Below the pieces are notes generated by a model. That model was given only the letters and a program-made list of their open reading frames with translations. It searched no databases and had not been told where the DNA came from. A stretch of DNA of 64,000 bases from assembly GCF_002356335.1 (NCBI RefSeq), contig NZ_AP018165.1:1240001-1304000 (forward strand), in the 5' to 3' direction. The position numbers and the translations under genes are program-made. Positions 7,786 to 16,470 of this stretch are shown piece by piece; within the stretch, counting starts at the first letter, position 1; each line of letters begins with the position of its first letter. Source of the DNA: [Mycobacterium] stephanolepidis (GTDB lineage Bacteria > Actinomycetota > Actinomycetes > Mycobacteriales > Mycobacteriaceae).

Positions 7786-9699
7786 TTGGCAGACGTGACC
7801 CACAGTTTCCGGAACGTAGCCATTGTTGCGCACGTCGACCACGGCAAGACAACCCTGGTCGACGCGATGCTCAAACAATCGGGTGCGCTCACGCACCGAG
7901 GTGATGACGCCGTCGAGCGCCTGATGGACTCCGGTGACCTGGAGAAGGAAAAGGGCATCACCATCCTGGCCAAGAACACCGCGGTGCACCGGCACCACGC
8001 GGATGGCTCCATGACGGTCATCAACGTCATCGACACCCCCGGCCACGCCGACTTCGGCGGCGAGGTGGAGCGCGGCCTGTCGATGGTCGACGGAGTGCTG
8101 CTGCTGGTGGACGCCTCCGAGGGGCCCCTCCCACAGACCCGGTTCGTGCTGCGCAAGGCCCTTTCCGCGCACCTGCCGGTGATCCTCGTCGTCAATAAGA
8201 CCGACCGCCCCGATGCGCGCATCGCCGAGGTCGTCGAGGAGAGCCACGACCTGCTGCTCGATGTGGCCTCTGACCTCGACGAGGAAGCACAGGCGGCCGC
8301 CGAGAAGGCGCTCGATCTGCCCACGCTGTACGCATCGGGCCGCGCCGGTATCGCCAGCACCACCGAGCCCCCGAACGGCGAAAACCCGGACGGTGAGAAC
8401 CTCGACCCGCTCTTCGACGTCCTGCTCGAGCACATCCCGCCGCCCAAGGGCGACCCCGAAGCACCGCTGCAGGCCCTGGTCACCAACCTGGATGCCTCGG
8501 CATTCCTGGGCCGGCTCGCGCTGATCCGCATCTACAACGGGCGGATCCGCAAGGGGCAGCAGATCGCGTGGATGCGCGAAGTGGATGGCCACCCCGTCAT
8601 CACCAACGCGAAGATCACCGAGCTGCTCGCCACCGAAGGTGTTGACCGCAGCCCCACCGAAGAGGCGGTCGCCGGTGACATCGTCGCCGTCGCGGGCATG
8701 TCCGAGATCATGATCGGCGACACGCTCGCCGACCCCGATCACGCGCACGCACTGCCGCGCATCACCGTCGACGAGCCCGCCATCTCGGTGACCATCGGCA
8801 CCAACAGCTCGCCGCTGGCGGGCAAGGTGTCCGGGCACAAGCTGACCGCACGCATGGTCAAGTCACGGCTGGACTCCGAACTCATCGGCAACGTGTCCAT
8901 CAAGGTGGTCGACGTCGGCCGTCCGGACGCCTGGGAGGTGCAGGGCCGTGGGGAACTGGCGCTGGCCATCCTCGTCGAGCAGATGCGCCGTGAGGGCTTC
9001 GAACTGACCGTCGGCAAGCCACAGGTGGTCACCCGGCACATCGACGGCAAGCTGCATGAGCCGTTCGAGGCCATGACCATCGACTGTCCCGAGGAATTCG
9101 TGGGTGCCATCACCCAGCTGATGGCCGCCCGCAAGGGCCGTATGGAGGAGATGGCCAACCATGCCGCGGGATGGGTCCGCATGGACTTCATCGTGCCGTC
9201 GCGTGGCCTCATCGGATTCCGCACCGACTTCCTGACGCTGACCCGCGGCACCGGTATCGCGAACGCCGTCTTCGAGGGCTACCGCCCGTGGGCGGGCGAG
9301 ATCCGCGCGCGGCACACCGGATCGCTCGTGTCCGACCGGACCGGCAGCATCACCCCGTTCGCGATGATCCAGCTCGCCGACCGCGGGCAGTTCTTCGTGG
9401 AGCCGGGTGAAGACACCTACGAGGGCCAGGTCGTCGGGATCAACCCGCGAGCCGAGGACCTTGACGTCAACGTCACCCGTGAGAAGAAGCTGACGAACAT
9501 GCGCTCGTCGACCGCCGATGTCATGGAGACCCTGGCGCGGCCCATCGAGCTCGACCTCGAGCAGGCCATGGAGTTCTGTGCGGCCGACGAATGTGTCGAG
9601 GTGACCCCGGAAATCGTGCGCGTGCGCAAGGTTGACCTGGATGCCAACACCCGGGCGCGCAATCGCTCACGGGCGAAGGCGGCCGCCAACAACAGCTAG
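7786..9699 (+). CDS. typA: ribosome-associated GTPase TypA/BipA
   Basis: 637 residues. TypA is a translational GTPase related to EF-G that aids ribosome assembly and stress adaptation. G motifs are visible: AHVDHGKTT (G1), DTPGHADFGGE (G3) and VNKTDRPDAR (G4), followed by EF-G-like domains and the BipA-specific C-terminal region (VSDRTGSITPFAMIQLADRG). TTG 7786 is the start used; GTG 7795 would give a protein beginning VTHSFRN, closer to other mycobacterial TypA proteins. In M. tuberculosis narGHJI separates mutT2 from typA; here they are adjacent. The TAG stop forms part of the next gene's -10. Confidence 0.95.
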   Translation: MADVTHSFRNVAIVAHVDHGKTTLVDAMLKQSGALTHRGDDAVERLMDSGDLEKEKGITILAKNTAVHRHHADGSMTVINVIDTPGHADFGGEVERGLSMVDGVLLLVDASEGPLPQTRFVLRKALSAHLPVILVVNKTDRPDARIAEVVEESHDLLLDVASDLDEEAQAAAEKALDLPTLYASGRAGIASTTEPPNGENPDGENLDPLFDVLLEHIPPPKGDPEAPLQALVTNLDASAFLGRLALIRIYNGRIRKGQQIAWMREVDGHPVITNAKITELLATEGVDRSPTEEAVAGDIVAVAGMSEIMIGDTLADPDHAHALPRITVDEPAISVTIGTNSSPLAGKVSGHKLTARMVKSRLDSELIGNVSIKVVDVGRPDAWEVQGRGELALAILVEQMRREGFELTVGKPQVVTRHIDGKLHEPFEAMTIDCPEEFVGAITQLMAARKGRMEEMANHAAGWVRMDFIVPSRGLIGFRTDFLTLTRGTGIANAVFEGYRPWAGEIRARHTGSLVSDRTGSITPFAMIQLADRGQFFVEPGEDTYEGQVVGINPRAEDLDVNVTREKKLTNMRSSTADVMETLARPIELDLEQAMEFCAADECVEVTPEIVRVRKVDLDANTRARNRSRAKAAANNS

Positions 9700-9702
9700 G
9701 TT
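9697..9702 (+). promoter_or_regulatory. -10 hexamer TAGGTT formed by the typA stop codon
   Basis: The TAG stop of typA (9697-9699) is also the first half of TAGGTT, six bases before the ATG at 9709. This fits a leaderless transcript starting right after typA. Confidence 0.6.
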
Positions 9703-9708
9703 TGGCCG

Positions 9709-10089
9709 ATGGCTTGTCGTATCAGCGAGCTCGTGCTCGATTGTCGCGACCCGGAGGCGCTGGCACGGTTCTGGTGCGAGGTTCTGGACTTCGTCGTGCT
9801 GAGTCGTGAGGAGGACGGCTCGTTGGAGATCGGACCCCGCGAAGGGTTCGGCGGCCTGCAGCCGACGCTGTTCCTGAGTTTCAGTGCTGAGACGCGCTCC
9901 GGGAAATCGCGGCTGCATATCGACGTGAACCCCACCGACCGCGATCAGGACGCCGAGCTCGAACGCCTCCTGAAGCTCGGCGCCCGGCCGGCCGACATCG
10001 GTCAGACCGGCCAGGAGCAATGGCATGTCTTGGCCGACCCCGAGGGTAACGAGTTCTGCCTGCTCAAAGCTCGTCTCAAGGAGCTCTGA
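9709..10089 (+). CDS. VOC-superfamily (glyoxalase-like) protein
   Basis: 126 residues with two halves of the vicinal-oxygen-chelate fold: ISELVLDCRDPEALARFWCE at the start and WHVLADPEGNEFCLL at the end. LHIDVNPTDRD in the middle carries the usual metal-ligand histidine. Such small single-domain members are often dioxygenase- or glyoxalase-like enzymes or antibiotic-binding proteins; nothing here fixes the substrate. The start six bases after a TANNNT hexamer suggests a leaderless message independent of typA. Confidence 0.85.
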   Translation: MACRISELVLDCRDPEALARFWCEVLDFVVLSREEDGSLEIGPREGFGGLQPTLFLSFSAETRSGKSRLHIDVNPTDRDQDAELERLLKLGARPADIGQTGQEQWHVLADPEGNEFCLLKARLKEL

Positions 10090-10136
10090 GACTTGCCGCC
10101 TCGCATCGTCGGCGGAATGGGAGCAGACTGCGTGGC

Positions 10137-10526
10137 GTGGCAGATTTCAACTCCATCAAGCGGCTGGTGGTTCGGGGCGCGCAGCGGTACCTCGTCAACC
10201 CGGTGGGGCGAAAGCTGCCGGTCGCGATGCTGGAAACCACCGGCCGCAAATCCGGACAGCCGCGTCATACCGCGATCGGCGGACGCCTCGTCGGTGACCA
10301 GTTCTGGTTGGTCTCCGAACATGGCGATCACTCCGACTATGTGCGCAACATCAAAGCCAACCCAGCGGTGCGGCTGCGTATCCGCGACCAATGGCGCACC
10401 GGCACCGCGTACCTGCTTCCCGAAGATGACGCTCGCGCGCGGCTGCGGCAGCTGCCGACGGCCAATAGCGCGGTGGTCCGTGCCGTGGGCACCGAACTGC
10501 TGACCATCCGGGTTGACCTCGACTGA
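10137..10526 (+). CDS. Ddn-like deazaflavin (F420)-dependent nitroreductase family protein
   Basis: 129 residues from GTG 10137. The fold family (split beta-barrel, F420-dependent) includes Ddn, which reduces menaquinone and activates nitroimidazoles. The core motif ETTGRKSGQPRHT, then WLVSEHGDHSDYVRNIKANP, is typical of F420-binding members. The N-terminus is short and lacks Ddn's extended membrane-associating helix. Its presence agrees with the F420 biosynthesis gene fbiC in the same window. Substrate is not deducible. Confidence 0.87.
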   Translation: MADFNSIKRLVVRGAQRYLVNPVGRKLPVAMLETTGRKSGQPRHTAIGGRLVGDQFWLVSEHGDHSDYVRNIKANPAVRLRIRDQWRTGTAYLLPEDDARARLRQLPTANSAVVRAVGTELLTIRVDLD

Positions 10527-10530
10527 TTTT

Positions 10531-10546
10531 GGTAACGGCGGTTACC
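10531..10546. promoter_or_regulatory. short palindrome upstream of alkylsulfatase
   Basis: GGTAAC-GGCG-GTTACC has perfect 6-base arms and lies 75 bases upstream of the alkylsulfatase start, just after the Ddn-like gene. It is a possible operator; the regulator is unknown. Confidence 0.4.
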
Positions 10547-10608
10547 CTGGCTCCATGAACTCGTTTGAGGGATAACGGCTTTCGTGATCGCTCGGCGGGG
10601 CCTGTGGG

Positions 10609-10614
10609 TACTAT
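10609..10614 (+). promoter_or_regulatory. -10 hexamer TACTAT of alkylsulfatase
   Basis: TACTAT is six bases upstream of ATG 10621, so transcription should start at the first codon. The hexamer is close to the TATAAT consensus. Confidence 0.6.
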
Positions 10615-10620
10615 TGCGAT

Positions 10621-12513
10621 ATGGAGCAGACCCAGCCCTCATCGCGCATCATCGAACAGAACGTCGCGGCGGCGCAGGAACTTCCGTTCGCCGACACCGC
10701 GGACCAGGACGACGCCGACAGGGGGTTCATCGCGGCACTGGAACCGGGCATCGTCACCGATGCTTCCGGAAAAACAGTGTGGCACAACGACTCCTACGGG
10801 TTCTTGCGTGACAGCTGCCCGGCGTCGGTGCATCCGAGCCTGTGGCGGCAGTGTGGCCTGAATATCAGGCAGGGGCTGTACCTCGTCACCGAGGGCATCT
10901 ACCAAGTGCGGGGCCTGGACATCTCCAACATGACGCTCGTCGAGGGTGAGCGCGGAGTCATCGTGATCGACCCGCTGGTTTCCGCGGAGACCGCCGCTGC
11001 CGCGTTGGCGCTCTATCGAAGTCATCGTGGCGATCGGCCGGTGACCGGGCTGATCTACACCCACTCCCACGCCGACCATTTCGGGGGCGCTCTGGGCGTG
11101 GTGAGCGCGGAGGATGTCGCGGCGGGTCACTGCCCAGTCCTGGCGCCGGTGGGATTCCTGGAACATGCGGTAGCGGAGAACGTCTATGCGGGAACCGCGA
11201 TGACGCGTCGGGCCGTGTACATGTACGGTGCCGTGCTGCCGAGAGGACCGCTGGGACAGGTGGGCTCCGGCCTTGGCCAAACCAATTCCATCGGCACCGT
11301 CACGCTGATTCCGCCGACTCTCGACATCACCCATACCGGGCAGGAAGAGACCGTTGACGGGGTGCGCATGGTCTTCCAGCTCACTCCGGGCACCGAGGCG
11401 CCCGCGGAGATGAATTTCCACTTCCCGCAGCGCCGCGCGCTCTGTATGGCCGAGAACGCCACACACACTCTGCACAATCTGCTGACCTTGCGCGGCGCAT
11501 TGGTCCGTGATCCGCACGTGTGGGCGCGGTACATCACCGAGGCCATCAACCTGTACGCGCGCGCCTCCGACGTGGTGTTCGCCTCGCACCATTGGCCCAC
11601 CTGGGGGACCGAACGTTTGGTGGAATACCTTGCCCTGCAGCGTGATTTGTATGCCTACCTGCACGATCAGACGCTGCGCCAGCTCAACCAGGGGCTGGTG
11701 GGCTCCGAGATCGCCGAATCGCTGCAGCTTCCCCCTGCTCTTGCCCACGCGTGGCACGCGCGCGGTTACTACGGCTCGGTCAGCCACAACGTCAAGGCGA
11801 TCTACCAGCGCTACATGGGCTGGTTCGACGGCAATCCGGCGCACCTCTGGGAGCATCCGCCGGTCGCGAACGCGCAGCGGCACGTGGAGTTCATGGGTGG
11901 TGCCGAGGAAGTACTACGCAAGGCCCGCATCGCCTTTGAGGAGGGGGACTATCGGTGGGTGGCCCAGGTGATCAACTACGTGATCTTCGCCGACCCGGCC
12001 AACGAAGCGGCTAAGGCTTTGCAGGCCAGCTGTTTTCAACAGCTCGGTTACGGATCGGAGAACGCCACCTGGCGCAACTTTTATCTGATGGGCGCCTACG
12101 AACTGTCTCACGGCAACGTCGGGACTCCGATGGCCGTCGGCTCGCCCTCGGTGGTGGCGGCGCTGACGGTGGATCAGGTGTTCGACGCGCTCTCACTGCG
12201 CATCAACGGCCCCAAGGCCTGGGATGAGCACGTCGTCAGCGACTGGCGTTTCACCGATGAGGATCGCGTGCACCGCGTGGAGCTGCGCAACGGCGTGTTG
12301 GTGCACTATGACCGGCCCGCAGACATCAGTGCGGCCGACGTGACCTTCACGCTTACTCGGCCCATCCTCATCAAGGTTCTGCTGGACGGCACGGACCCGG
12401 CACAGCTTGTCGCTTCGGGAGAGATCACCGTGGAGGGCGACGTGACCGGATTCGCGCGGTTGGTCGCCGTGCTCGATCAGCCCGATCCCGACTTTGCGAT
12501 CGTGACCCCCTGA
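10621..12513 (+). CDS. linear primary-alkylsulfatase (SdsA1/BDS1 family)
   Basis: 630-residue metallo-beta-lactamase-fold hydrolase that cleaves alkyl sulphates such as SDS to alcohol and sulphate. The zinc motif [10 protein letters not shown] is at residues 147-156 (His148, His150, Asp152, His153). A second ligand-type segment is [11 protein letters not shown] helical dimerisation domain follows, and the last about 120 residues look like the SCP2/sterol-carrier domain of this family (ending [15 protein letters not shown]). There is no signal peptide, so it acts in the cytoplasm. It is absent from the corresponding place in M. tuberculosis, which suggests local gain. Codon use looks like its neighbours. 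Confidence 0.9.
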   Translation: MEQTQPSSRIIEQNVAAAQELPFADTADQDDADRGFIAALEPGIVTDASGKTVWHNDSYGFLRDSCPASVHPSLWRQCGLNIRQGLYLVTEGIYQVRGLDISNMTLVEGERGVIVIDPLVSAETAAAALALYRSHRGDRPVTGLIYTHSHADHFGGALGVVSAEDVAAGHCPVLAPVGFLEHAVAENVYAGTAMTRRAVYMYGAVLPRGPLGQVGSGLGQTNSIGTVTLIPPTLDITHTGQEETVDGVRMVFQLTPGTEAPAEMNFHFPQRRALCMAENATHTLHNLLTLRGALVRDPHVWARYITEAINLYARASDVVFASHHWPTWGTERLVEYLALQRDLYAYLHDQTLRQLNQGLVGSEIAESLQLPPALAHAWHARGYYGSVSHNVKAIYQRYMGWFDGNPAHLWEHPPVANAQRHVEFMGGAEEVLRKARIAFEEGDYRWVAQVINYVIFADPANEAAKALQASCFQQLGYGSENATWRNFYLMGAYELSHGNVGTPMAVGSPSVVAALTVDQVFDALSLRINGPKAWDEHVVSDWRFTDEDRVHRVELRNGVLVHYDRPADISAADVTFTLTRPILIKVLLDGTDPAQLVASGEITVEGDVTGFARLVAVLDQPDPDFAIVTP

Positions 12514-12562
12514 CCGGTTGCCGCGGGCACCGCACGGCACCCCACCGATAAGGTTGGTCCTC

Positions 12563-14356
12563 ATGCCGATCGAGTCACCGCGCGTGCGACTGTGCGCAGT
12601 ACTCGGTGTGGTGCTGCTCGCAGGCTGCTCCGTCAGCGCGCCTCCGGCCGTGCAGGGCAGCGAAACCACCAGCTCCACGACACCACCACCGCCCAAAAAA
12701 GAGCAGATCGTGGTGGGTATCGATTCGATCGGTGCCGGATTCAATCCGCACCTGCTGTCGGATCAGTCGCCGGTGAACTCCGCGATCAGCTCGCTGGTGC
12801 TGCCCAGTGCCTTCCGCCCGGTGCCCGACTCCACGACCACCACCGGCTCACGCTGGGAGCTGGACCCGACGCTGCTGGTATCCGCCGAGGAGACCAGCCA
12901 GGAACCCTTCACGGTCACCTACACAATCCGTCCCGAGGCGCAGTGGACCGATAACGCACCCATCGGCGCCGACGATTTCTCCTACCTGTGGCAGCAGATG
13001 CTCGTTCAACCCGGGACCGTCGACCCGGCGGGCTACGGAAACATCACCGACGTGCAGTCGCGTGACGGCGGCAAGCGTGTGGTCGTCACCTTCGACCACA
13101 AGTACCCGGCCTGGCGCGAGCTGTTCACCGATCTGCTGCCCGCGCACATCGTGAAGGACATTCCGGGCGGGTTCGCCTCCGGCCTGGTCAAGTCGATGCC
13201 CGCGTCCGGAGGACGCTTCCGGGTCGACGCGATCGACCCCCAGCGGGACGAGATCCTGCTTGCCCGCAACGACCGGTATTGGGCCAAGCCCGCGGTTCCC
13301 GACGAAATCCTGTTCCGTCGTGCAGGCGCCCCCACGGTGCTTGCCGATTCCATTCGCAACGGGGACACGCAGGTAGCCCAGGTACACGGCAGTGCGGTGA
13401 CCTTCGCTCAGCTGTCCAACATCCCCGGCGTGCGCACCGCACGCATCGTCGCGCCGCGCACCTTGCAGCTGACCTTGCGGGCCGGACAGCCGACGCTCGC
13501 CGATGCCAAGGTGCGCCGCGGGCTGCTCGGACTGTTGGATGTCGGGCTACTGGCCGCGGTGGCCGCGGGCAACGACAACGCCGTCACTCTGGCGGCGGCA
13601 CAGGTGCGTTCTCCCTCGGACCCCGGATACAAGCCCACCGCGCCTACCGCTCTCACCCGCGACGCGGCCCTCGCGTTGCTCAAAGAAGCCGGATACGAAG
13701 CCGTCGAGGTACCGCCGGCACCGGGTGCTCCGGCAGGCCCGCCACAGATCACCCGGGACGGCGAACCGCTGAGCCTGGTGATCGGCGCCGCCGCCAACGA
13801 TCCGACATCGGTCGCCGTCGCCAACACCGCCGCCGACCAACTGCGCAACGCGGGAGTGCGGGCCAGTGTCCTGGCCCTCGATCCGCCCACGCTGTACGGC
13901 CAGGCGATTCCGGACGGCCGCGTCGACGCCATCGTCGGCTGGCACCAGTCGGGCGGAGACCTCGCCACTGTGCTGGCCTCCCGCTACGGCTGTCCGGCGC
14001 TGCAATCGAGCAAGCTGCCCGAGACTCGCACCACCACACCGCCCCCGCCACCGGCGAGCAATACGCCGTCGCCACCGTCGCGGGAAGAATCCGTTCGCGC
14101 CCCAAGCAATCTCACCGGGTTGTGTGATGAGGGACTGCAGGCCGGCATCGACGCCGCGCTCACCGGGCAGGCCGATGTGGGCAAGGTCGTCGATCAGGCC
14201 GAGCCTCAATTGTGGAAGATGGCAACGGTGCTGCCGATCATGCAGGACACCACCATCGCCGCCGCCGGGCCCAGCGTGCAGAACGTCGAGCTGACCGGTG
14301 CGGTTCCGGTGGGAATCGTCGCCACGGCAGGAGAGTGGAAGAAGACCCGCCCATGA
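12563..14356 (+). CDS. lpqW: lipoprotein LpqW, regulator of PIM/LAM pathway partition
   Basis: 597 residues from ATG 12563, chosen because it opens directly into a lipoprotein signal ([15 protein letters not shown], lipidated Cys22). The mature part has the extracytoplasmic solute-binding family 5 fold seen in peptide-binding proteins. In mycobacteria LpqW acts with PimE, steering mannosides between polar PIMs and LM/LAM. A proline/threonine-rich linker ([17 protein letters not shown]) interrupts the C-terminal lobe. TAAGGT lies eight bases upstream of the start. The stop overlaps the mshB start as ATGA. Confidence 0.92.
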   Translation: MPIESPRVRLCAVLGVVLLAGCSVSAPPAVQGSETTSSTTPPPPKKEQIVVGIDSIGAGFNPHLLSDQSPVNSAISSLVLPSAFRPVPDSTTTTGSRWELDPTLLVSAEETSQEPFTVTYTIRPEAQWTDNAPIGADDFSYLWQQMLVQPGTVDPAGYGNITDVQSRDGGKRVVVTFDHKYPAWRELFTDLLPAHIVKDIPGGFASGLVKSMPASGGRFRVDAIDPQRDEILLARNDRYWAKPAVPDEILFRRAGAPTVLADSIRNGDTQVAQVHGSAVTFAQLSNIPGVRTARIVAPRTLQLTLRAGQPTLADAKVRRGLLGLLDVGLLAAVAAGNDNAVTLAAAQVRSPSDPGYKPTAPTALTRDAALALLKEAGYEAVEVPPAPGAPAGPPQITRDGEPLSLVIGAAANDPTSVAVANTAADQLRNAGVRASVLALDPPTLYGQAIPDGRVDAIVGWHQSGGDLATVLASRYGCPALQSSKLPETRTTTPPPPPASNTPSPPSREESVRAPSNLTGLCDEGLQAGIDAALTGQADVGKVVDQAEPQLWKMATVLPIMQDTTIAAAGPSVQNVELTGAVPVGIVATAGEWKKTRP

Positions 14357-15189
14357 CCCGCCGCCTGATGCTCGTCCACGCCCATCCCGACGACGAATCC
14401 CTGACGACCGGCGGAACCATCGCGCGGTATGCCGCCGAAGGTGCGGACGTCAAGGTCGTCACCTGCACCCTCGGTGAGGAAGGCGAGGTGATCGGCGACC
14501 GCTGGGCACAGCTCGCCGTTGACCACGCCGATCAACTCGGCGGGTACCGGATCGCTGAATTGTCTACCGCGTTGAAACACCTGGGCATCGAGCAGCCCGT
14601 TTTCCTCGGCGGTGCGGGGCACTGGCGTGACTCCGGCATGGCCGACACCGGGCCGCTGCATCCGCGGGCATTCGCCGGCGCCGACATCGACGATGCCGTC
14701 GCGGAACTGACGCGGTTGATCGAGGAACACCGCCCACACGTCGTCATCACCTACGACCCCTTCGGGGGATATGGGCATCCCGACCACATCCAGGCACACA
14801 CGGTGACCACCGCCGCGGTCGAGCAGGCCTCCTGGCAGGTGGCCAAGCTGTACTGGACCGTCATCGCTACCAATGCGCTAAGCGCGGGACTCGCCGCGAT
14901 GAGGCAGCTGCCTCCGGGATGTGAGCCCGCCCCCCTCGACGTCATACCCACCTATGCCGACGAGCAGATCAGCGCCGCCATCGACGTCTCGGCCTATCGC
15001 GACGCCAAGGCGGCCGCATTGCGCGCGCATGCCACCCAGCTCACCGTCTCCGAGGACGGGACCTCGCTGGCGCTGTCGAACTTGATCGCGTTGCCCCTCG
15101 GGGACATCGAGCATTTTGTGCTGGTGCGTGGTGTGGCCGGTGTCGACACCGGATGGGAATCAGATCTGTTCGCCGGCATCGAGTTGTAA
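14353..15189 (+). CDS. mshB: GlcNAc-Ins deacetylase MshB (mycothiol biosynthesis)
   Basis: 278 residues from ATG 14353, in a four-base overlap with lpqW. MshB removes acetate from GlcNAc-inositol, the second stage of mycothiol synthesis. The zinc site is AHPDDES (His11, Asp14) plus the later histidine in [11 protein letters not shown], as in the LmbE-like/PIG-L family. The last residues [12 protein letters not shown] are typical of the MshB C-terminus. Its TAA stop doubles as the start of a -10 hexamer for the following gene. Confidence 0.95.
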   Translation: MTRRLMLVHAHPDDESLTTGGTIARYAAEGADVKVVTCTLGEEGEVIGDRWAQLAVDHADQLGGYRIAELSTALKHLGIEQPVFLGGAGHWRDSGMADTGPLHPRAFAGADIDDAVAELTRLIEEHRPHVVITYDPFGGYGHPDHIQAHTVTTAAVEQASWQVAKLYWTVIATNALSAGLAAMRQLPPGCEPAPLDVIPTYADEQISAAIDVSAYRDAKAAALRAHATQLTVSEDGTSLALSNLIALPLGDIEHFVLVRGVAGVDTGWESDLFAGIEL

Positions 15190-15192
15190 GCT
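15187..15192 (+). promoter_or_regulatory. -10 hexamer TAAGCT formed by the mshB stop codon
   Basis: TAAGCT begins with the mshB TAA stop and ends six bases before ATG 15199, giving a leaderless promoter for the Rv1171-like gene. Confidence 0.55.
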
Positions 15193-15198
15193 CGATCC

Positions 15199-15664
15199 AT
15201 GCCACCTGATCCGGACCTGGACCCCAACCAGCAGCATTGGCAAGACCGGCTGGACAACTTCCAATGGGTCGTCGGCTCACTCGTGGCCCAGCTCGACTCC
15301 GTCCCGATTTAGACGTCTGAACGTTTATCTGCGCGCGTTCGTTCTGACCGCGCTCATTGTCGACGGCATCATCAGCGCCATTTTCGGCGCTGCCCTGCTC
15401 AACACGCGCTTTGGCGGGGTTCTTGTTCCGCTGGGCCTGGTCATCAGCGCTGTCCTCAACGTGGTGCTGGTGTGGTGCGCGCTGCAATGGGCACCGTCGA
15501 CGCGATGGTCGGGGGCACCGCTGTGGGCATTCGTGGCGACCACGACGCTGCTCTTGTTCGGCGGGCCCGGCGGTGACGTGGTTTTCACCGGGTTCGGGCC
15601 CGTGCTGCTGTTGGTGTTCGGCGTGCTGCCCGCGGCGTATGTCCTACGTAGGGCGAACGTCTAG
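15199..15664 (+). pseudogene. Rv1171-like membrane protein interrupted by an apparent +1 frameshift
   Basis: From ATG 15199 the frame reads MPPDPDLDPNQQHWQDRLDN... and stops at TAG 15310 after 37 residues. The next frame continues without a break as RRLNVYLRAFVLTALIVDG, through four membrane helices, to the TAG at 15662. No ATG, GTG or TTG opens that second frame nearby, and joining both frames gives about 154 residues, close to Rv1171 (146). Removing one base from CCC (15303-15305) or TTT (15308-15310) restores the gene. The restored end shares CTAG with the convergent methyltransferase. Sequencing error and true inactivation cannot be distinguished here. Function unknown. Confidence 0.75.
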
Positions 15665-16440
15665 CCCAAGTACTCCGACTCGAGGACCAAGTCCTTCACC
15701 AACGTCTGGTACTCGACGTGGGTCTCGTGCTCGATGGTCTGCCAGCGCTTGCCCTGCTGCTCCTTCATGTACGCGCGGTACTTGGGGGAGCCGGGGAAGC
15801 CAACGTTGTCGGCGACCACGATCGTCCCCGGATGCAGCCAGCCCCGTTCCATCAGCCGCTGCAGGTCGTCCAGGTAGACGTCCTTCCAGTGGTCGATGAA
15901 CACGAAGTCCAGACAACCCTCGGTGAACCCGTAGTCCTTGGTCAGTGTGTCCAAGGTGGTGCCGTCGTCGGCCGTGCCGGTGAGGCAGGTGGTGCGGTCG
16001 GCCAGCCCGGCGTGTGCCCAGACTCGACGTGCCACCGAGGCGTTGGCCCCCGACTTCTCGATGGAGAAGAACTTGGCGCCGGGAGCCGCACGCGCGATCC
16101 GTAGCCCGCTGTACCCGCAGTACGCGCCCAGCTCCAGCGCGATCTTGGGATTGGCGCGTTTGACGGCTGCGTCGAGCAGCTGGCCCTTTTCGTCGCCGAC
16201 ATTCATCAGAATCGATTGGTCATACGCGAAGTTGTCGATGGCGTCGATCGCGGCGTCGACATCCCCGGCCGGGGCGGTGGCGATGACGTGCTCGGCGGTG
16301 GCCTCTTCGCGGCCGTCGCCCATCTGACCAGTGCGCATGACGTTCAGCCCGCCGAACACCGCACGCAGAAACGAATACCGCAGAAACGGAAGTTTCTGCT
16401 TGAGCGTTCTCGTAAGACTCACGAAGATCAGCCTAGCCAT
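15661..16440 (-). CDS. catechol-O-methyltransferase-like class I SAM methyltransferase
   Basis: 259 residues. SAM-binding motif I is [17 protein letters not shown] (about residues 99-115), and the acidic metal-binding segment is [15 protein letters not shown], where COMT-type enzymes bind Mg2+ and the catechol. [12 protein letters not shown] is the usual downstream element. The N-terminal 60 residues include a basic, possibly membrane-associated helix ([21 protein letters not shown]). The catechol substrate is inferred from homology; Rv1703c is a related mycobacterial protein. It ends in a CTAG shared with the convergent Rv1171-like gene. Confidence 0.85.
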   Translation of the reverse strand: MARLIFVSLTRTLKQKLPFLRYSFLRAVFGGLNVMRTGQMGDGREEATAEHVIATAPAGDVDAAIDAIDNFAYDQSILMNVGDEKGQLLDAAVKRANPKIALELGAYCGYSGLRIARAAPGAKFFSIEKSGANASVARRVWAHAGLADRTTCLTGTADDGTTLDTLTKDYGFTEGCLDFVFIDHWKDVYLDDLQRLMERGWLHPGTIVVADNVGFPGSPKYRAYMKEQQGKRWQTIEHETHVEYQTLVKDLVLESEYLG

Positions 16441-16470
16441 CCCGGGTGTTTTCGCAGCGTGGTCCCGTTG

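Noticed and set aside
7774..8838. 354-codon open frame antisense to typA
   Set aside because: No domain and no plausible start; typA motifs on the other strand are unambiguous.
10639..11883. 414-codon open frame antisense to the alkylsulfatase
   Set aside because: Shadow frame with atypical composition over a conserved metallo-hydrolase.
15303..15312. Programmed +1 frameshifting in the Rv1171-like gene
   Set aside because: No known slippery codon plus stop context (such as CUU UGA with upstream Shine-Dalgarno) is present; an inserted base is simpler.
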